Source of the DNA: Cherax quadricarinatus
Lineage: Eukaryota > Arthropoda > Malacostraca > Decapoda > Parastacidae
Length of the DNA: 64,000 nucleotides
Reading direction: 5' to 3'
Assembly: GCF_038502225.1 (NCBI RefSeq)
Contig: NC_091369.1
Span: forward strand, 1,139,001 to 1,203,000
The notes under the pieces were generated by a model. The model made no database searches, was not told where the DNA came from, and saw only the letters and a list, made by a program, of their open reading frames with translations. The position numbers were made by a program, and so were the translations under genes. Positions 20,801 to 30,082 of the stretch are shown in pieces (the first letter of the stretch is position 1; each line of letters begins with the position of its first letter).

Positions 20801-23685
20801 TCTTGCCTGTTTATGAGACAGACAAAAGACACCAGCAATCCTGCCATCATGTAAAACAATTACAGGTTTTCGTTGTACACTCACTTGGCAGGACGGTAGT
20901 ACCTCCCTGGGCGGTTGCTGTTTACCTACCTACTACCTAGAACTTTGTTATCATAACTATAAAACGACTACCTGCTTCCCTAAGCAAAAATCTTCCATAC
21001 AAAAATGTAATGCAAAAATACTGTACACTCGAACCTGCATGACAGTGTCTTCCATTGCAGACACTGCAAGGCTCCAGGCGGACATCAACCAAATCTTTCA
21101 GTGGGCTGCAGAAAACAATATGAAGTTCAACGATGAGAAATTTCAATTACTCAGATATTGTAAACACAAGGAAATTAAATCTTCATCAGCGTACAAAACA
21201 AATTCTGGCCACAAAATAGAGCGGAACACCAACGTCAAAGACCTGGGAGTGATCATGTCGGAGGATCTCACCTTCAAGGACCATAACATCGTATCAATCG
21301 CATCTGCTAGAAAAATGACATGATGGATAATGAGAACCTTCAAAACTAGGGATGCCAAGCCCATGATGACACTCTTCAGGTCACTTGTTCTATCTAGGCT
21401 GGAATATTGCTGCACACTAACAGCACCTTTCAAGGCAGGTGAAATTGCTGACCTAGAAAATGTACAGAGAACCTTCACGGCGCGCATAACGGAGATAAAA
21501 CACCTCAATTACTGGGAGCGCTTGAGGTTCCTGAACCTGTATTCCCTGGAATGCAGGCGGGAGAGATACATGATTATATACACCTGGAAAATCCTAGAGG
21601 GACTAGTACCGAACTTGCACACGAAAATCACTCACTACGAAAGCAAAAGACTTGGCAGAAGATGCAACATCCCCCCAATGAAAAGCAGGGGTGTCACTAG
21701 CACGTTAAGAGACCATACAGTAAGTGTCAGGGGCCCGAGACTGTTCAACTGCCTCCCAGCATACATAAGGGGGATTACCAACAGACCCCTGGCAGTCTTC
21801 AAGCTGGCACTGGACAAGCACCTAAAGTCGGTTCCTGATCAGCCGGGCTGTGGCTCGTACGTTGGTTTGCTTGCAGCCAGCAGTAACAGCCTGGTTGATC
21901 AGGCTCTGATCCACCAGGAGGCCTGGTCACAGACCGGGCCGCGGGGGCGTTGACCCCCGGAACTCTCTCCAGGTAAACTCCAGGTAAACATGTTCTGTCA
22001 ACATAAAGGTGGAATACAACACTTAACAAGTAGATAAGTAAGACACAAGCAAGACTCAAGCAATTTTATTCCAAAGTATTTCACTTACACAAAAATCTTC
22101 ATCAGTTGACTACAAAGGTGGCGAATACAGACAAAGCAGCAGTAGCGTGTTTCTGCTGTCTCCATGTTTGCCACCACTGTAGTCTACAGGTGAAGCCTGC
22201 TGTATAGGTGAAACATTTTGGAATAAAGATACCTGTTACATGTCTTACTTATTTACTGCATGTACTATTACACTCAAACAAATACGTATTCTCAATATAA
22301 AATTACCAGAGTAAGATGTGAGATGCAGATGAGGATGATGCAGACCACAAAAAATATATCCAAGAAGGATGGACCTGGGAAGAATGCACTTACTGATGTT
22401 ATAACTACCATCAGTGTTGTCACAAAAATTATCACAGCATTCACTAATCGGTCCTGAGGAAAAAACAAACAATACTTAATAAAATGTTTGCTCTAGGAAA
22501 GTCACACTAATACATATATATATTTTTCGCTGAATTCAATTTCAGTACCTAGGATGCAAGGGCCAAGTGTAGATGCCTTCAGAGTGCCATATCAGCCAAG
22601 CTGTGATGGCTATGTGGGCCAGCAGGCCACCAACAGCAACAGCCAGGTTGAAAAGCAATCAACAAGGATGTGACTGGTTTCAAGGGCTCTTATGCCCTAC
22701 GCTTGTCTGCACGGGCATAAGAGCCCTTGAAACCAGTCACAGGTATGTGCAAGGAAGAGGTAGGATGAAGGGAAATGGAAGGAAGGAAATGAAAAGGAAG
22801 GGAAAGGTTGAGGAAAGGAAGGAGGGAGGAAAAGTAGTAAGTTTGCAGAAGTATTATTGAAGTACGTAGTTGTCTTGTGGTGATGATGGCAGTAATAGTA
22901 GTAGTTAGTAGTAGTTGTAGTAATAGGCACATCTTATTAGTCTGGCATGGAACAGTGGTTAGTGCACTGGCCTGCCATGTTCAATAACCATGGATTCAAA
23001 TCTCACCAGTTATGTAATTAATTGCATTACAGTATAAAAAAATACAGGGTTAAAATATAAATGTTTAGTTTTTATACTTTTATACTCAATGTATTTAAAT
23101 TTTATCATAAACCTGAGGATCTGTTGTTGGCTAATTTAGTTCATGCCTAAACATGGTTGGGAATTAGTGCTCCAGAGAAATCTGGGTCTATAGATGCCTC
23201 AATGTTGGTGAGAGGTCCTTGATCCAAGGAACTGGACTTCCTTTTCCTTGGATCAAACTTGAATGCCTCCCATTTTCCAGGCACTGTATGACCTTTAAGG
23301 ATTCAACACTCTCCACTCATTAAAAAAAATAAATGGGTGCAAGGTACCTGGAGGGTATTTACCAAATTTTTAATGAAATTTCCACAAACTCATGTTATTT
23401 AGGAAATCCAAAATATTCACACATAGCTTTACATTATTTACAAAAAATGCAGGGACAGAAGTTTTTACCTACCAACATGTTCTTAACAGCAGCAGCAGCA
23501 ACAACAAGAGTAATAAAAGTAAATTTTTTGCTTTTTAATTAATACAATTGTACATTTTTAGAACAGTACACACACACACACATCTATATTGAGCTACTGT
23601 ATTTGCTTCTTATACTCACTTGGGGTCGAGCCTCCCCATTGCCAAACAATGGTCTGTCAGCCAAGACTTCATAGTCAGCATCCAT
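14720..23685 (-). CDS. TMEM243: TMEM243 (MM-TRAG)-family membrane protein, three coding exons
   Basis: Spliced CDS: 23685-23620, 22453-22307 and 14833-14720 on the minus strand, giving 108 residues; all junctions are phase 0 with AG/GT borders. Exon 1 gives MDADYEVLADRPLFGNGEAR. The middle exon starts DRLVNAVIIF and contains FFPGPSFLDIFFVVC. The last exon has IVWYRLGDLDPKFKKLIY and ends NIFFHK-stop. These match the animal TMEM243 family pattern (NRPLFG, D-R-I-N, FP..P....IFF.VC, WYR.GDL.PKF.KLIY, C.CAN..FH). Usual length is about 118. Three hydrophobic helices are visible, at residues ~26-46, 53-72 and 87-105. The molecular function is not established; it is presumed an integral membrane protein. 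The N-terminus is inferred from the family; an upstream coding exon is not excluded. Introns hold LINE-A, a TTAA element and LINE-B, all TE debris. Confidence 0.88.
15258..16650 (-). pseudogene. LINE-A reverse transcriptase (broken)
   Basis: Two overlapping frames, shifted at ~15979-16004. The upstream frame (16650-15979) ends in a helical linker and the start of the RT domain. The downstream frame (16004-15258) has [33 protein letters not shown] and the catalytic [12 protein letters not shown]. After KEKLQF the frame runs into 3' UTR. Cannot make a full RT. Confidence 0.85.
16728..17440 (-). pseudogene. LINE-A endonuclease domain
   Basis: The open frame at 17405-16728 contains [23 protein letters not shown] and ATDISDRYLVVVTV. 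These are the conserved GDFN and SDH-like positions of APE-type endonucleases (the final H is R here: SDR for SDH, probably inactivating). The [10 protein letters not shown] segment lies just upstream in another frame, so the start is frameshifted. Confidence 0.8.
17944..18342. other. spacer, no gene seen
   Basis: Intronic sequence of TMEM243; no structure noted. Confidence 0.4.
18347..19423 (+). mobile_element. 1.08-kb TTAA-flanked piggyBac-type element
   Basis: TIRs 'CCCTTTCAGGGTC' and 'AACCCTGAAAGGA' with TTAA at 18343-18346 and 19424-19427. No transposase frame is seen; short openings inside are shadows. Subterminal 'ACTAGTACG' motifs occur near the right end. Related decayed copies: 53600-54000 and 56573-57030. 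Confidence 0.75.
19628..20056 (+). pseudogene. LINE-B 3' fragment (RT C-terminus)
   Basis: Frames resemble ...RCNIPPMKSRGA, PRLFNCLP, RGITNRSLAVFKKALDRHLKS, then the 3' UTR 'CCGGGCTGTGGTTTGTACAT' and 'CTCTCCAGGTATAC'. About 85% like the copy at 21330-21995 by eye. Several frameshifts. Confidence 0.75.
20057..20464. other. spacer, no gene seen
   Basis: AT-rich intron sequence. Confidence 0.4.
20465..20938 (-). mobile_element. short LINE-A derivative: 5' UTR joined to 3' tail
   Basis: On the minus strand it begins like the 5' end of LINE-A ('CAGCAACCGCCCAGGGAGG', 'CTCCGTAAGCCATGCGTG'), then at ~20560 jumps to 'TTTGGGCCACCCTGCCTTGG' and a GAAA tail. It lacks all coding sequence. Length ~475 bp. 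The same join appears in the fragment at 25604-25736, so it is a family and not a one-off deletion. Confidence 0.75.
21028..21995 (+). pseudogene. LINE-B (CR1/jockey-like) RT C-terminal half and 3' UTR
   Basis: Starts within the RT after the catalytic core: ADINQIFQWAAENNMKFNDE, VKDLGVIMSEDLTFKDH, then an in-frame TGA at ~21321, then LEYCCTLTAPF, ADLENVQRTFTARI, SLECRRERYMIIYTWKI and RLFNCLPAYIRGITNRPLAV. This is the usual tail of CR1/jockey-group RTs. The 3' UTR ends in repeats of 'CCAGGTAAACT'. 5'-truncated. Confidence 0.85.
22010..22262. repeat. foldback with GAAAY core
   Basis: Arms ~22020-22125 and ~22155-22260 are diverged reverse complements. The left arm read on minus gives 'CTGATGAAG...GTGAAATACTTTGGAATAAA'. 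The right arm gives 'GGTGAAACATTTTGGAATAAAGATACC'. Same design as 11436-11862. Confidence 0.6.
22307..22453 (-). CDS. TMEM243: TMEM243 coding exon 2
   Basis: Acceptor 'TTCCTCAG' and donor 'GTAATT'. 49 codons with two hydrophobic helices separated by FFPGPSF. Open overlapping frames on both strands are shadows. Confidence 0.88.
22669..22741. repeat. perfect 29-bp-arm hairpin
   Basis: Arms 22669-22697 and 22713-22741 are exact reverse complements ('TGACTGGTTTCAAGGGCTC' outward), with a 15-base loop. No poly-T follows; it lies inside a TMEM243 intron. Confidence 0.9.
22755..22935. repeat. purine-rich GGAA and AGT microsatellites
   Basis: 22755-22860 is a GGAAG-rich purine tract; 22880-22925 is AGTAGT-like. 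Open frames here are low-complexity. Confidence 0.7.
22938..23035 (+). mobile_element. tRNA-derived SINE head
   Basis: Plausible pol III boxes: A-box-like 'TGGAACAGTGGTTAGTGC' and B-box-like 'GGATTCAAATCTC' ~40 bp later. Different from SINE-T in sequence. No tail defined. Confidence 0.5.
23176..23320 (+). repeat. SINE-S copy
   Basis: From 'GATGCCTCAATGTTGGTGAG' to 'TTCAACACTCTCCACTCATT' with a short A-tail. Confidence 0.5.
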
Positions 23686-23694
23686 TCCAGTTAT
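23620..23694 (-). CDS. TMEM243: TMEM243 coding exon 1
   Basis: Acceptor 'TTTTAG' ends at 23695. Three codons precede ATG at 23685-23683; the 22 coding codons contain the family's RPLFG motif. Donor is 'GTGAGTATA'. An acceptor upstream of the ATG means at least one further 5' exon exists. Confidence 0.85.
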
Positions 23695-23843
23695 CTAAAA
23701 AAAAAAAAAAAAAAGAGTAAGAGGGCTGCATATAAATTAAAGAAATACTAAATTGAAGAAGAATCTACCAACTGAAATTTAATCAAGACAGGGAAAGATT
23801 CCAGTTGTTAAAAAACAAAGAGCTACAATACCATGACTGGAGC

Positions 23844-23958
23844 AATACACAAATAACTGCACATAGGAAAGGGCTTATGACAAAGTTTCAGTCTAACTTA
23901 TGATGACCGAAACATCATTACAAGCTTCTCTCTCCTATGTGCAGGTTATTTGTGTATT
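23844..23958. repeat. foldback with GAAAC core
   Basis: Arms 23844-23868 and 23932-23958 ('CACAAATAACTGCACATAGG' outward). The interior has 'TGATGACCGAAACATCATTA', again the ribozyme-like layout. Confidence 0.65.
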
Positions 23959-24414
23959 ATTCCTGTTGTTACTATAACCATAGTTAAATCACAGCATCAA
24001 CGAAATATTATATACTTGAGGTTCACAGGTACTGACCTGAATTTTTACACATACATTACATTATTTGGGGCAGATACAACTATACAGTGGACCCTCGGCT
24101 AACAAATGCATCGCATAACATTAAATCCGCCCAACGAAGCATTTGAGCGTAAAATTTTTGGCCTGCTAACGATAAAAAACTTGCCCAGCGCGATTCGTCC
24201 CGAAGCTGTCCGTCCAGCCTGAGCGCCTCAGCTGCCCTGCATCACTGTTTACAAGCCAGCGTGGCCTGTTCCATGCATACATTCAATACATTTTGTATTA
24301 TTCCATTGTTTATAGTGCTTATAACTGCTAAGCCACCATGGGCCCAAAGAAAGCTTCTAGTGTCAACCCTGTGGTAAAAAGGGTGAGAAATACTATCGAA
24401 ATACTACTATCGTA

Positions 24415-24575
24415 CCACAGTCTGCTGCTGCTGCACCACCGTCGGCTGCTGCTGTATCACGGTCAGCTGCTGCTGCTGTACCACAGTCAGCTGCTTCTGC
24501 TGCTGTACCACAGTCAGCTGCTGCTGTACCATGGTCAGCTGCTGCTGCACCACCGTCAGCTGTACTACTCGAAGA
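24415..24575 (+). repeat. CTG-rich minisatellite in Tigger
   Basis: Variants of 'CAGCTGCTGCTGTACCACGG' repeated about eight times. A similar array lies at the same place in the Tigger at 54842-55998, so it is a subfamily trait. Confidence 0.8.
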
Positions 24576-24619
24576 TGTGGAGAGACTGTTGTTGGTGTGG
24601 CTTAACGAGAAACAAATAC

Positions 24620-24772
24620 CGAGAAACAATTAACCCCAGAAGGTTAGCCACCCAGGATAACCCAAGAAAGTCAGTGAGTCATTGAGGACTGTCTAACTTA
24701 TTTCTATTGGGGTCCTTAATCATGTCCCCCAGGATGCGACCCACACCAGTCGACTAACACCCAGGTGAACAG
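24620..24772 (-). mobile_element. SINE-T fragment inside Tigger
   Basis: 'AGCCACCCAGGATAACCC' to 'CACACCAGTCGACTAACACC' on plus, i.e. reversed SINE-T core. Same insertion point as in 54842-55998. Confidence 0.75.
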
Positions 24773-24778
24773 GAAAAA

Positions 24779-25132
24779 ATGCCTGGAACTAGTGCTCATA
24801 TTGGTGAGTTTAAGGCCAGCAAAGGTTGGTTTGAGAGATTTAAGAATTGTAGTGGCACACACAGTGTGATAAGGTATGGTGAAGCTGAAAAATTCCAACC
24901 CCAACAAGTGTTCATTTGTGACGAAACAGGCCTGTTCTGGAAGAAAATGCCAAACAGAACCTACATTATTCAGGAGGAAAAGGCACTACCAGGACATAAG
25001 CCTATGAAAGACAGGATAACTTTCTTGTTTTGTTGTAATGCTAGTGGGGATTGCAAAGTGAAACCTTTACTCATGTATCACTCTGAAAAATCCCAGTGTT
25101 TTCAAGAAAAACAGTGTCTCATCACTCATTAA
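24779..25132 (+). pseudogene. Tigger transposase DDE fragment
   Basis: 117 codons: SAHIGEFKASKGWFERFKN (end of the second DNA-binding helix) is followed by VFICDETGLFWKKMPNRTYI (first catalytic D) and KDRITFLFCCNASGDCKVKP. Ends LITH-stop; the second and third acidic residues are absent, so it is inactive. Confidence 0.85.
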
Positions 25133-25603
25133 TTCTCTTCAATAAAGGTAAGTGTCATTTTATTTATATAGTTATTGTGCATGTCTCATTGTTTTCATGA
25201 AAAAAAAAAATCTAATATTTTTAACTGTCTGGAATGGATTAATTGGATTTCCATTATTTCTTATGGGGAAAATTAATTTGGCTAATGATAATTTCGTCTA
25301 ATGATGAGCTCTCAGGAACGGATTAATATCGTTAGCCAATGGTCCACTGTATTAACTAAACACTTACTGACGTTAGTTGTACCTTGGAGACAGATGGGAC
25401 TCTAAGCACAATGGGTCACAGCTGGGTCACAGCACTGTACTTCCTTTGATGCCCCCTCACTCTCACAGTCACATAAGTTGGACCTAAAGATATGTGAACA
25501 ATTATTTAATTTAAACAAGTAACACTAGTAATGTATGGTTCCGAACTGTATTGTAATATTAATGACTAGACTTACTAATTAGTGGTTTGGTCCACAAATT
25601 ATA

Positions 25604-25736
25604 CACTTTTCTTTCTTTCGACGCACTAGCCGTATCCCACCAAGGCGGGGTGGCCAAAAAGGATAAATAAAAGTTTCTTCTCTTACATTTAGTAATACAG
25701 TGTATACAGGAGAAGGGGTTACTAGCCCCTTGCTCC
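25604..25736 (-). mobile_element. short LINE-A derivative, 5'-truncated
   Basis: Shows the same 5'-UTR-to-tail junction as 20465-20938: 'GTATCCCACCAAGGCGGGGT' next to 'AGGAGAAGGGGTTACTAGCC'. Confidence 0.65.
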
Positions 25737-25808
25737 GAAATTATACACATTATACACATATATATAGCAGAACTAAATTACATGCATAAATTTAATAAAC
25801 ACACTTAC

Positions 25809-26160
25809 CACAAATCTTCCTTGGGTCACATATTAAAATTGGTAGATCACATCCAAACACCTCCAATAGCTAACAGAAAATTGGCCAACTCTGTAAACTA
25901 TTGAAAGTATATGGAAGTGTACATTACAAATGTTGAGCTGCTCAGACGATTCAGCATCTCCTTAATTTCCACAATTCCATCTATATTATAGCTGTCCCCG
26001 AGGAAATTCGACCATTTACAGACAGCAACACACGACGTTTAATTATTTGCCATCCAATTTACCCGTTACAGCCATTTTCAACCTTGATTACACAATTTAT
26101 CACCATTATTACGTACAACCAATGTTACTCCGCTATTTCTTTCGCATCTCACCCTATGCA
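25809..26160 (-). other. candidate TMEM243 5' exon/promoter region
   Basis: A strong donor on the minus strand, GTAAGTGTGT starting at 25808, follows non-coding sequence ('GAAGATTTGTG'). Its position suits a leader exon for the acceptor at 23695. No TATA or initiator is identified. Speculative. Confidence 0.3.
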
Positions 26161-26210
26161 GCTCCCTGCAGTGCTGGTTAACCCCCCCCCGTGAAACTCG
26201 AAATTTCTCG

Positions 26211-26770
26211 AAAGTCAAACCAACACTACATATTAATGAACATTTATTGTATTTAATTTTTTCTACTCTAAATTCAGGAAAATTGTAAAATTTTCTACAG
26301 CATCTGTACCTTCTGATATTAATGAAGAAGCTTATTTTCCAAGATTAGGATTAGTTTGCTCAAAATGCATTACATATTAGTGGCTTTCTTTTGTGGCTAA
26401 CAATAACTTATTACATGTAAACAACATTATCTGTATACTGCATAAAAGAAATAAAAACTTGAATTTTAAGATTTTACACTGTCTAGGAGATTGAATAAAA
26501 CAGGTTGTGTTGTACTGCAAGTGGTAAAAAGCCAATAGTTATGCAGTGCAATCCATACTTAAAAATAATTTTGATAAAACTTAAGGTTAGATTACAAAAA
26601 TGCTTAGTGTAACATAATTAAATTGTATGAAGATAAGATAAGCAAGTTAAATGATCATTTAAGTAATAAAACTTAGATTACAAAACAGCAAAGCCAAAAT
26701 GAAAAGACAGTAAGATAAAATAGAAAAACTTTTGGGAGAAGAAAACCATTAATATGAATGCTAAATGGAA
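26211..26770. other. intergenic, no gene seen
   Basis: AT-rich; a 9-C run at ~26181. No feature. Confidence 0.5.
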
Positions 26771-26771
26771 A

Positions 26772-26880
26772 ATTGATATTTATAATCAGGTTAAAATAGA
26801 CATATCTGCCATTTATAATCAGGTTAAAATAGACATATCTGCCATTTATAATCAGGTTAAAATAGACACTTGATATATAT
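26772..26880. repeat. three-copy tandem repeat
   Basis: Unit of ~35 bp containing 'TTTATAATCAGGTTAAAATA'; copies begin at ~26777, 26812 and 26846 and are almost identical. Confidence 0.85.
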
Positions 26881-27440
26881 AATCACTTATTGTAAATCAC
26901 ATTAAGTTCAGGAGATACTCTTTGACAATATGTTGGTCATGGTTTAAGGTGTCCCAATAATTTAATAAGACCTATCGAAAACCCATAAAACAGACTGGGG
27001 GAGGGGGGTAGGGAGCCTTATCCATCCTCAGGAAAATTGGCAAACATGTAATATTTCTGTTAATCTGAGCCCAATTTCAACCTACTTCCAGTCCTGAAAC
27101 CAACCACAATCCTCTTTCAGTAATAAGTCTTGCATTCTATAAAATGATACCAAGAAACAGCCAATAAAACCATAAAAAATATCTGAGAGAACACCTCAAA
27201 TTTGCTATTTTAAACCAAACATAAGATCAGAGTTCTACTTGTCCTATCATGCACCCCATAGGAGCAGGATTTTTTTTTTTTATACTGTGAAAACTCACCA
27301 CAGACCCATTCTCTCATACCCAGGGAAAATTTTACTGCTCACAGCTTATCTGAGTGAGCTGAGCTCATGATACATCTTCATGAAAGACCCTGGCATTAAT
27401 AATATAGTTCTATGTGACAGCCACTCAAAGAGTAAATGAA
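26880..27440 (-). mobile_element. degenerate TTAA-type element, sister of 6473
   Basis: Reverse-collinear with 6473-7230 along its length ('CAGCTTATCTGAGTGAGCTG', 'TCCATCCTCAGGAAAATTGG'). Ends are worn; no ORF. Confidence 0.55.
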
Positions 27441-27594
27441 TTTTTGAAGTATGCATAATATACTGAACTTTCATTTGTCATTTTTAAATTTTTACTTCAC
27501 TCACTTGGGGCTGAATCTCCCCACACCTTAAGCCAATAATAACCCAACAAAAAGCCGCAGTAAGAATAATCACTAAATTCCATCCCTGGCAACA

Positions 27595-28177
27595 CCCCCC
27601 CCCCACTCTTCACAGATCTAAACTTACTCCCTGTTCAGAACATCCACACTTACTACTGTGCAATCTATATCTACAGGACCTTAAATTCCAATATTAACCT
27701 TGACCTAAAATGCTTTCTTGATAGTTGTGACAGGATCCACAGGCATAACACCAGACACAAACATCTCTATGACATTCCCCGTGTTTGACTAAACCTTGAC
27801 AAAAATTCAATGTATTTCAAAGGACCTAAAATCTGGAACACCCTACCTGAAAACTCTAGAACTGCAGACACATTCATCACTTTCAAAACTACAGTTAGAA
27901 AACATCTTATCTCCCTGATCCACCCTGACAACTAACTACATGATAACCACCTGGTGGTTCACAATTACACTCACTCACCCACTGACTATAAACCCAGAAA
28001 TACTAATCTTAAAATAATAAATCCTAACTAGTCATAAGTTAGCATTCACATTGCTAAACTCACAAATTATGATGTAGTCACTTAGCCTTAATACCATAAT
28101 CTGTAAGGATTTAATGTTAAGATTTAATCTAAGTCTGCTCGAAATGCCTAGCCATGCTAGGTGTGCTAGTGGCCCCC
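27595..28177 (+). pseudogene. LINE-C RT C-terminus and 3' UTR, part 1
   Basis: Plus frame reads LFTDLNLLPVQNIHTYYCAI, HRHNTRHKHLYDIPRV, stop, then MYFKGPKIWNTLPENSRTAD and RKHLISLIHPDN-stop at ~27932. This is the end of a CR1/jockey-type RT. The 3' UTR is interrupted at ~28177 by an opposite-facing copy and resumes at ~28722. Confidence 0.75.
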
Positions 28178-28720
28178 TCAATTCAAAGTTTATTTTCTAT
28201 AAGGATTACAATGCTGAGTTTACAGAATTTGGTTATTGTGTGGTTTACATGCAGTAAAATAATGATTACAGAGTGTACCACTAGAACACCTAGCATGGCT
28301 AGGCATTTCGGGCAGACTTAGTTTAATTCTTAATTTTAAAATATTACAAATTATGAGGTAAGTTGGTATTATGGCTAAGTGACTAAATACTAGTTTGTGA
28401 GTTTAGCAATGTGAATGCTTTTGTTTTGGCACAGTACATAGCTTCAGTATTGGAGTATCACAGGATTCATTATTTTAAGATTGAGATTAATATTTCTGTT
28501 TATGGTCAAATGGGTGAGTGAGTGTAAGTGTGAACCACCAGGTGGTATTCGTGTAGTTAGTTGACGGGGTGTATCAGGGAGATAAGATGTTTTCTAATGG
28601 TAGTTTTGAAGGTGATGAATGTGTCTGCAGTTCTCGAGTTCTCAGGTAGGGTGTTCCAGATTTTAGGGCCTTTGACATACATTGAATTTTTGTAAAGGTT
28701 TAGTATTTTAGTAGTTTAGT
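28178..28720 (-). mobile_element. LINE-C copy inserted in inverted orientation
   Basis: Reverse complement of the same 3' region ('GTGGTTCACACTTACACTC' on minus) and of the IWNTLPEN-coding stretch. Its tail is at 28178 ('CAATTCAAAGTTTATTTTC' on plus). Confidence 0.75.
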
Positions 28721-28815
28721 ATTTTATAACATGTAAACCACACAATACCCAAAACCTGTAAACCCCACATTGTAACCCTTATAGAGAATAAACTTGAATT
28801 GAATTGAATTGAATT
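28721..28815 (+). mobile_element. LINE-C 3' end, part 2, with GAATT tail
   Basis: 'AACATGTAAACCACACAAT' to 'AATAAACTTGAATT' and a GAATT array. Contains AATAAA just before the tail. Confidence 0.75.
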
Positions 28816-28889
28816 GCCAAACACTGGTTGATCAAGCCATATTCTCCTTCACCTGGCCTTCTAGGCCAGTACTTGAAGTGAACAAATAC

Positions 28890-29290
28890 TACAAAGATCT
28901 ATGCTGTATAGCCCTTGTGGCTTAGCGCTTCTTTTTTATTATAATAATAACTACAAAGATATAACAAGGACCCCAGTGAAAATAAGTCACTGTCTGAATT
29001 TTTTGGGGTTATCCTACCTAGACAATCTACACACATACTGCTGTGTATAATAATTTATGTAACTGTATTTATATGTACCCATACATGAATAAACTTACGT
29101 ACTTACTTACAAGAACCCCAATGAAAATACAAGGGCCCCGGTGGAAATACAAGAACCCCAATGGAAATAAAGGGACCCCAATGGAAACAAATCACTTCGA
29201 TTTTTTCGGTTATTCTAGGAAATTTACACTATGTATAATAATTGTCCTTTTGTATACCTGTACATAAATAAACTTACTTATTTCCAAATG
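28890..29290 (+). repeat. SINE 3'-tail fragments
   Basis: 28905-28950 is the end of SINE-S. 28972-29105 and 29166-29280 are two copies of a SINE/LINE tail: 'GGACCCCAATGGAAA...TTATCCTA...AATAAACTTACT'. Between them, three short repeats of 'CCCAATGGAAATA'. Confidence 0.6.
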
Positions 29291-29800
29291 CAAACTGATA
29301 CAGTACAATACAGCTCTATTTCTTTTCTGCAATATACAGTACACATAATACTCTTAAGCACAAAAAAAACCACTAAGATGCAGTGCATAAAATCTATAGC
29401 TTAATATGATGCTAAACTGCACTGCAAAATGCAAATAAAATAGATATCTAGGAAAAATGTTTGTGGAAAAGGCAAAGTAGAAACATGTAAGGTATTTTGA
29501 GGGCTTTTAAAAAATTAACAAGTCAAAATGAACTGTTAAATAAATTGAATTTATTCATATTTAAAAACTGATACCATATTATAGTACAAAGTTATTTTTT
29601 ATGGATTTAATATAGATCTACAGCACATGTAGAGTATTTTCTGAAACCCATAATATTCATAGTATTCCGTAGTAGTTATGTAATGATGCTGATCCCAATG
29701 TTCTTTTAATCTGAAACCTTCCCAGACATTATCAAAAGAATGAAGACAACTCAAATCAACAAAAATGGTGATTAAGATAAGAGAAGATTTCGTTCGGATT
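29291..29800. other. spacer, no gene seen
   Basis: AT-rich, no coding signal. Confidence 0.5.
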
Positions 29801-29804
29801 TTTA

Positions 29805-30082
29805 ACCCCAGAGGGTTAGCCACCCAGGATAACCCAAGAAAGTCAGTGCATCATCGAGGACTAACTTATTTCCATTGGGGTTCACAATCTTGTCCCCAGG
29901 ATGCGACCCACACCAGTCGACTAACACCCAGGTACCTATTTGCTGCTAGGTGAACAGGACAATAGGTGTAAGAGGACAATAGGTGTAAGGAAATGTGTCG
30001 AAATGTTTCCACCCGCCAGAAATCGAACCCGGGCCCTCTGTGTGTGAAGCGGGAGCTTTAGCCACCAGGCCACTGGGCCTGT
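29805..30082 (-). mobile_element. SINE-T, near full length
   Basis: Minus strand: A-box-like 'TGGCCTGGTGGCTAAAGC', B-box 'GGGTTCGATTTCTGG', then the core 'GTTAGTCGACTGGTGTGGG' and a tail with 'TTATCCTGGGTGGCTAACC'. Typical of a tRNA-headed SINE transcribed by RNA polymerase III. 'TAGAATTTGTAG' follows the 5' end. Confidence 0.8.

Larger units (their letters stand above)
24085..25349 (+). mobile_element. Tigger (pogo) element with SINE and CTG array
   Basis: TA-bounded TIRs 'CAGTGGACCCTCGGCTAAC' and 'GTTAGCCAATGGTCCACTG'. Inside: the transposase N-terminus at 24338 (MGPKKASSVNPVVKRVRN), a CTG-rich array replacing the DNA-binding region, a reversed SINE-T fragment, then the DDE region. Non-functional. 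Lies in the presumed 5' intron of TMEM243. Confidence 0.85.

Noticed and set aside
22546..22656. Minus-strand hydrophobic open stretch (AVAVGGLLAHIAITAWLIW) between TMEM243 exons 1 and 2, looking like a membrane exon
   Set aside because: No acceptor in frame (a TGA lies just upstream), the donor is weak, and the TMEM243 family has no such segment between the two flanking exons.
29946..30082. tRNA gene suggested by A and B boxes
   Set aside because: The boxes belong to a SINE head with the SINE core and tail attached; no cloverleaf with a paired acceptor stem.
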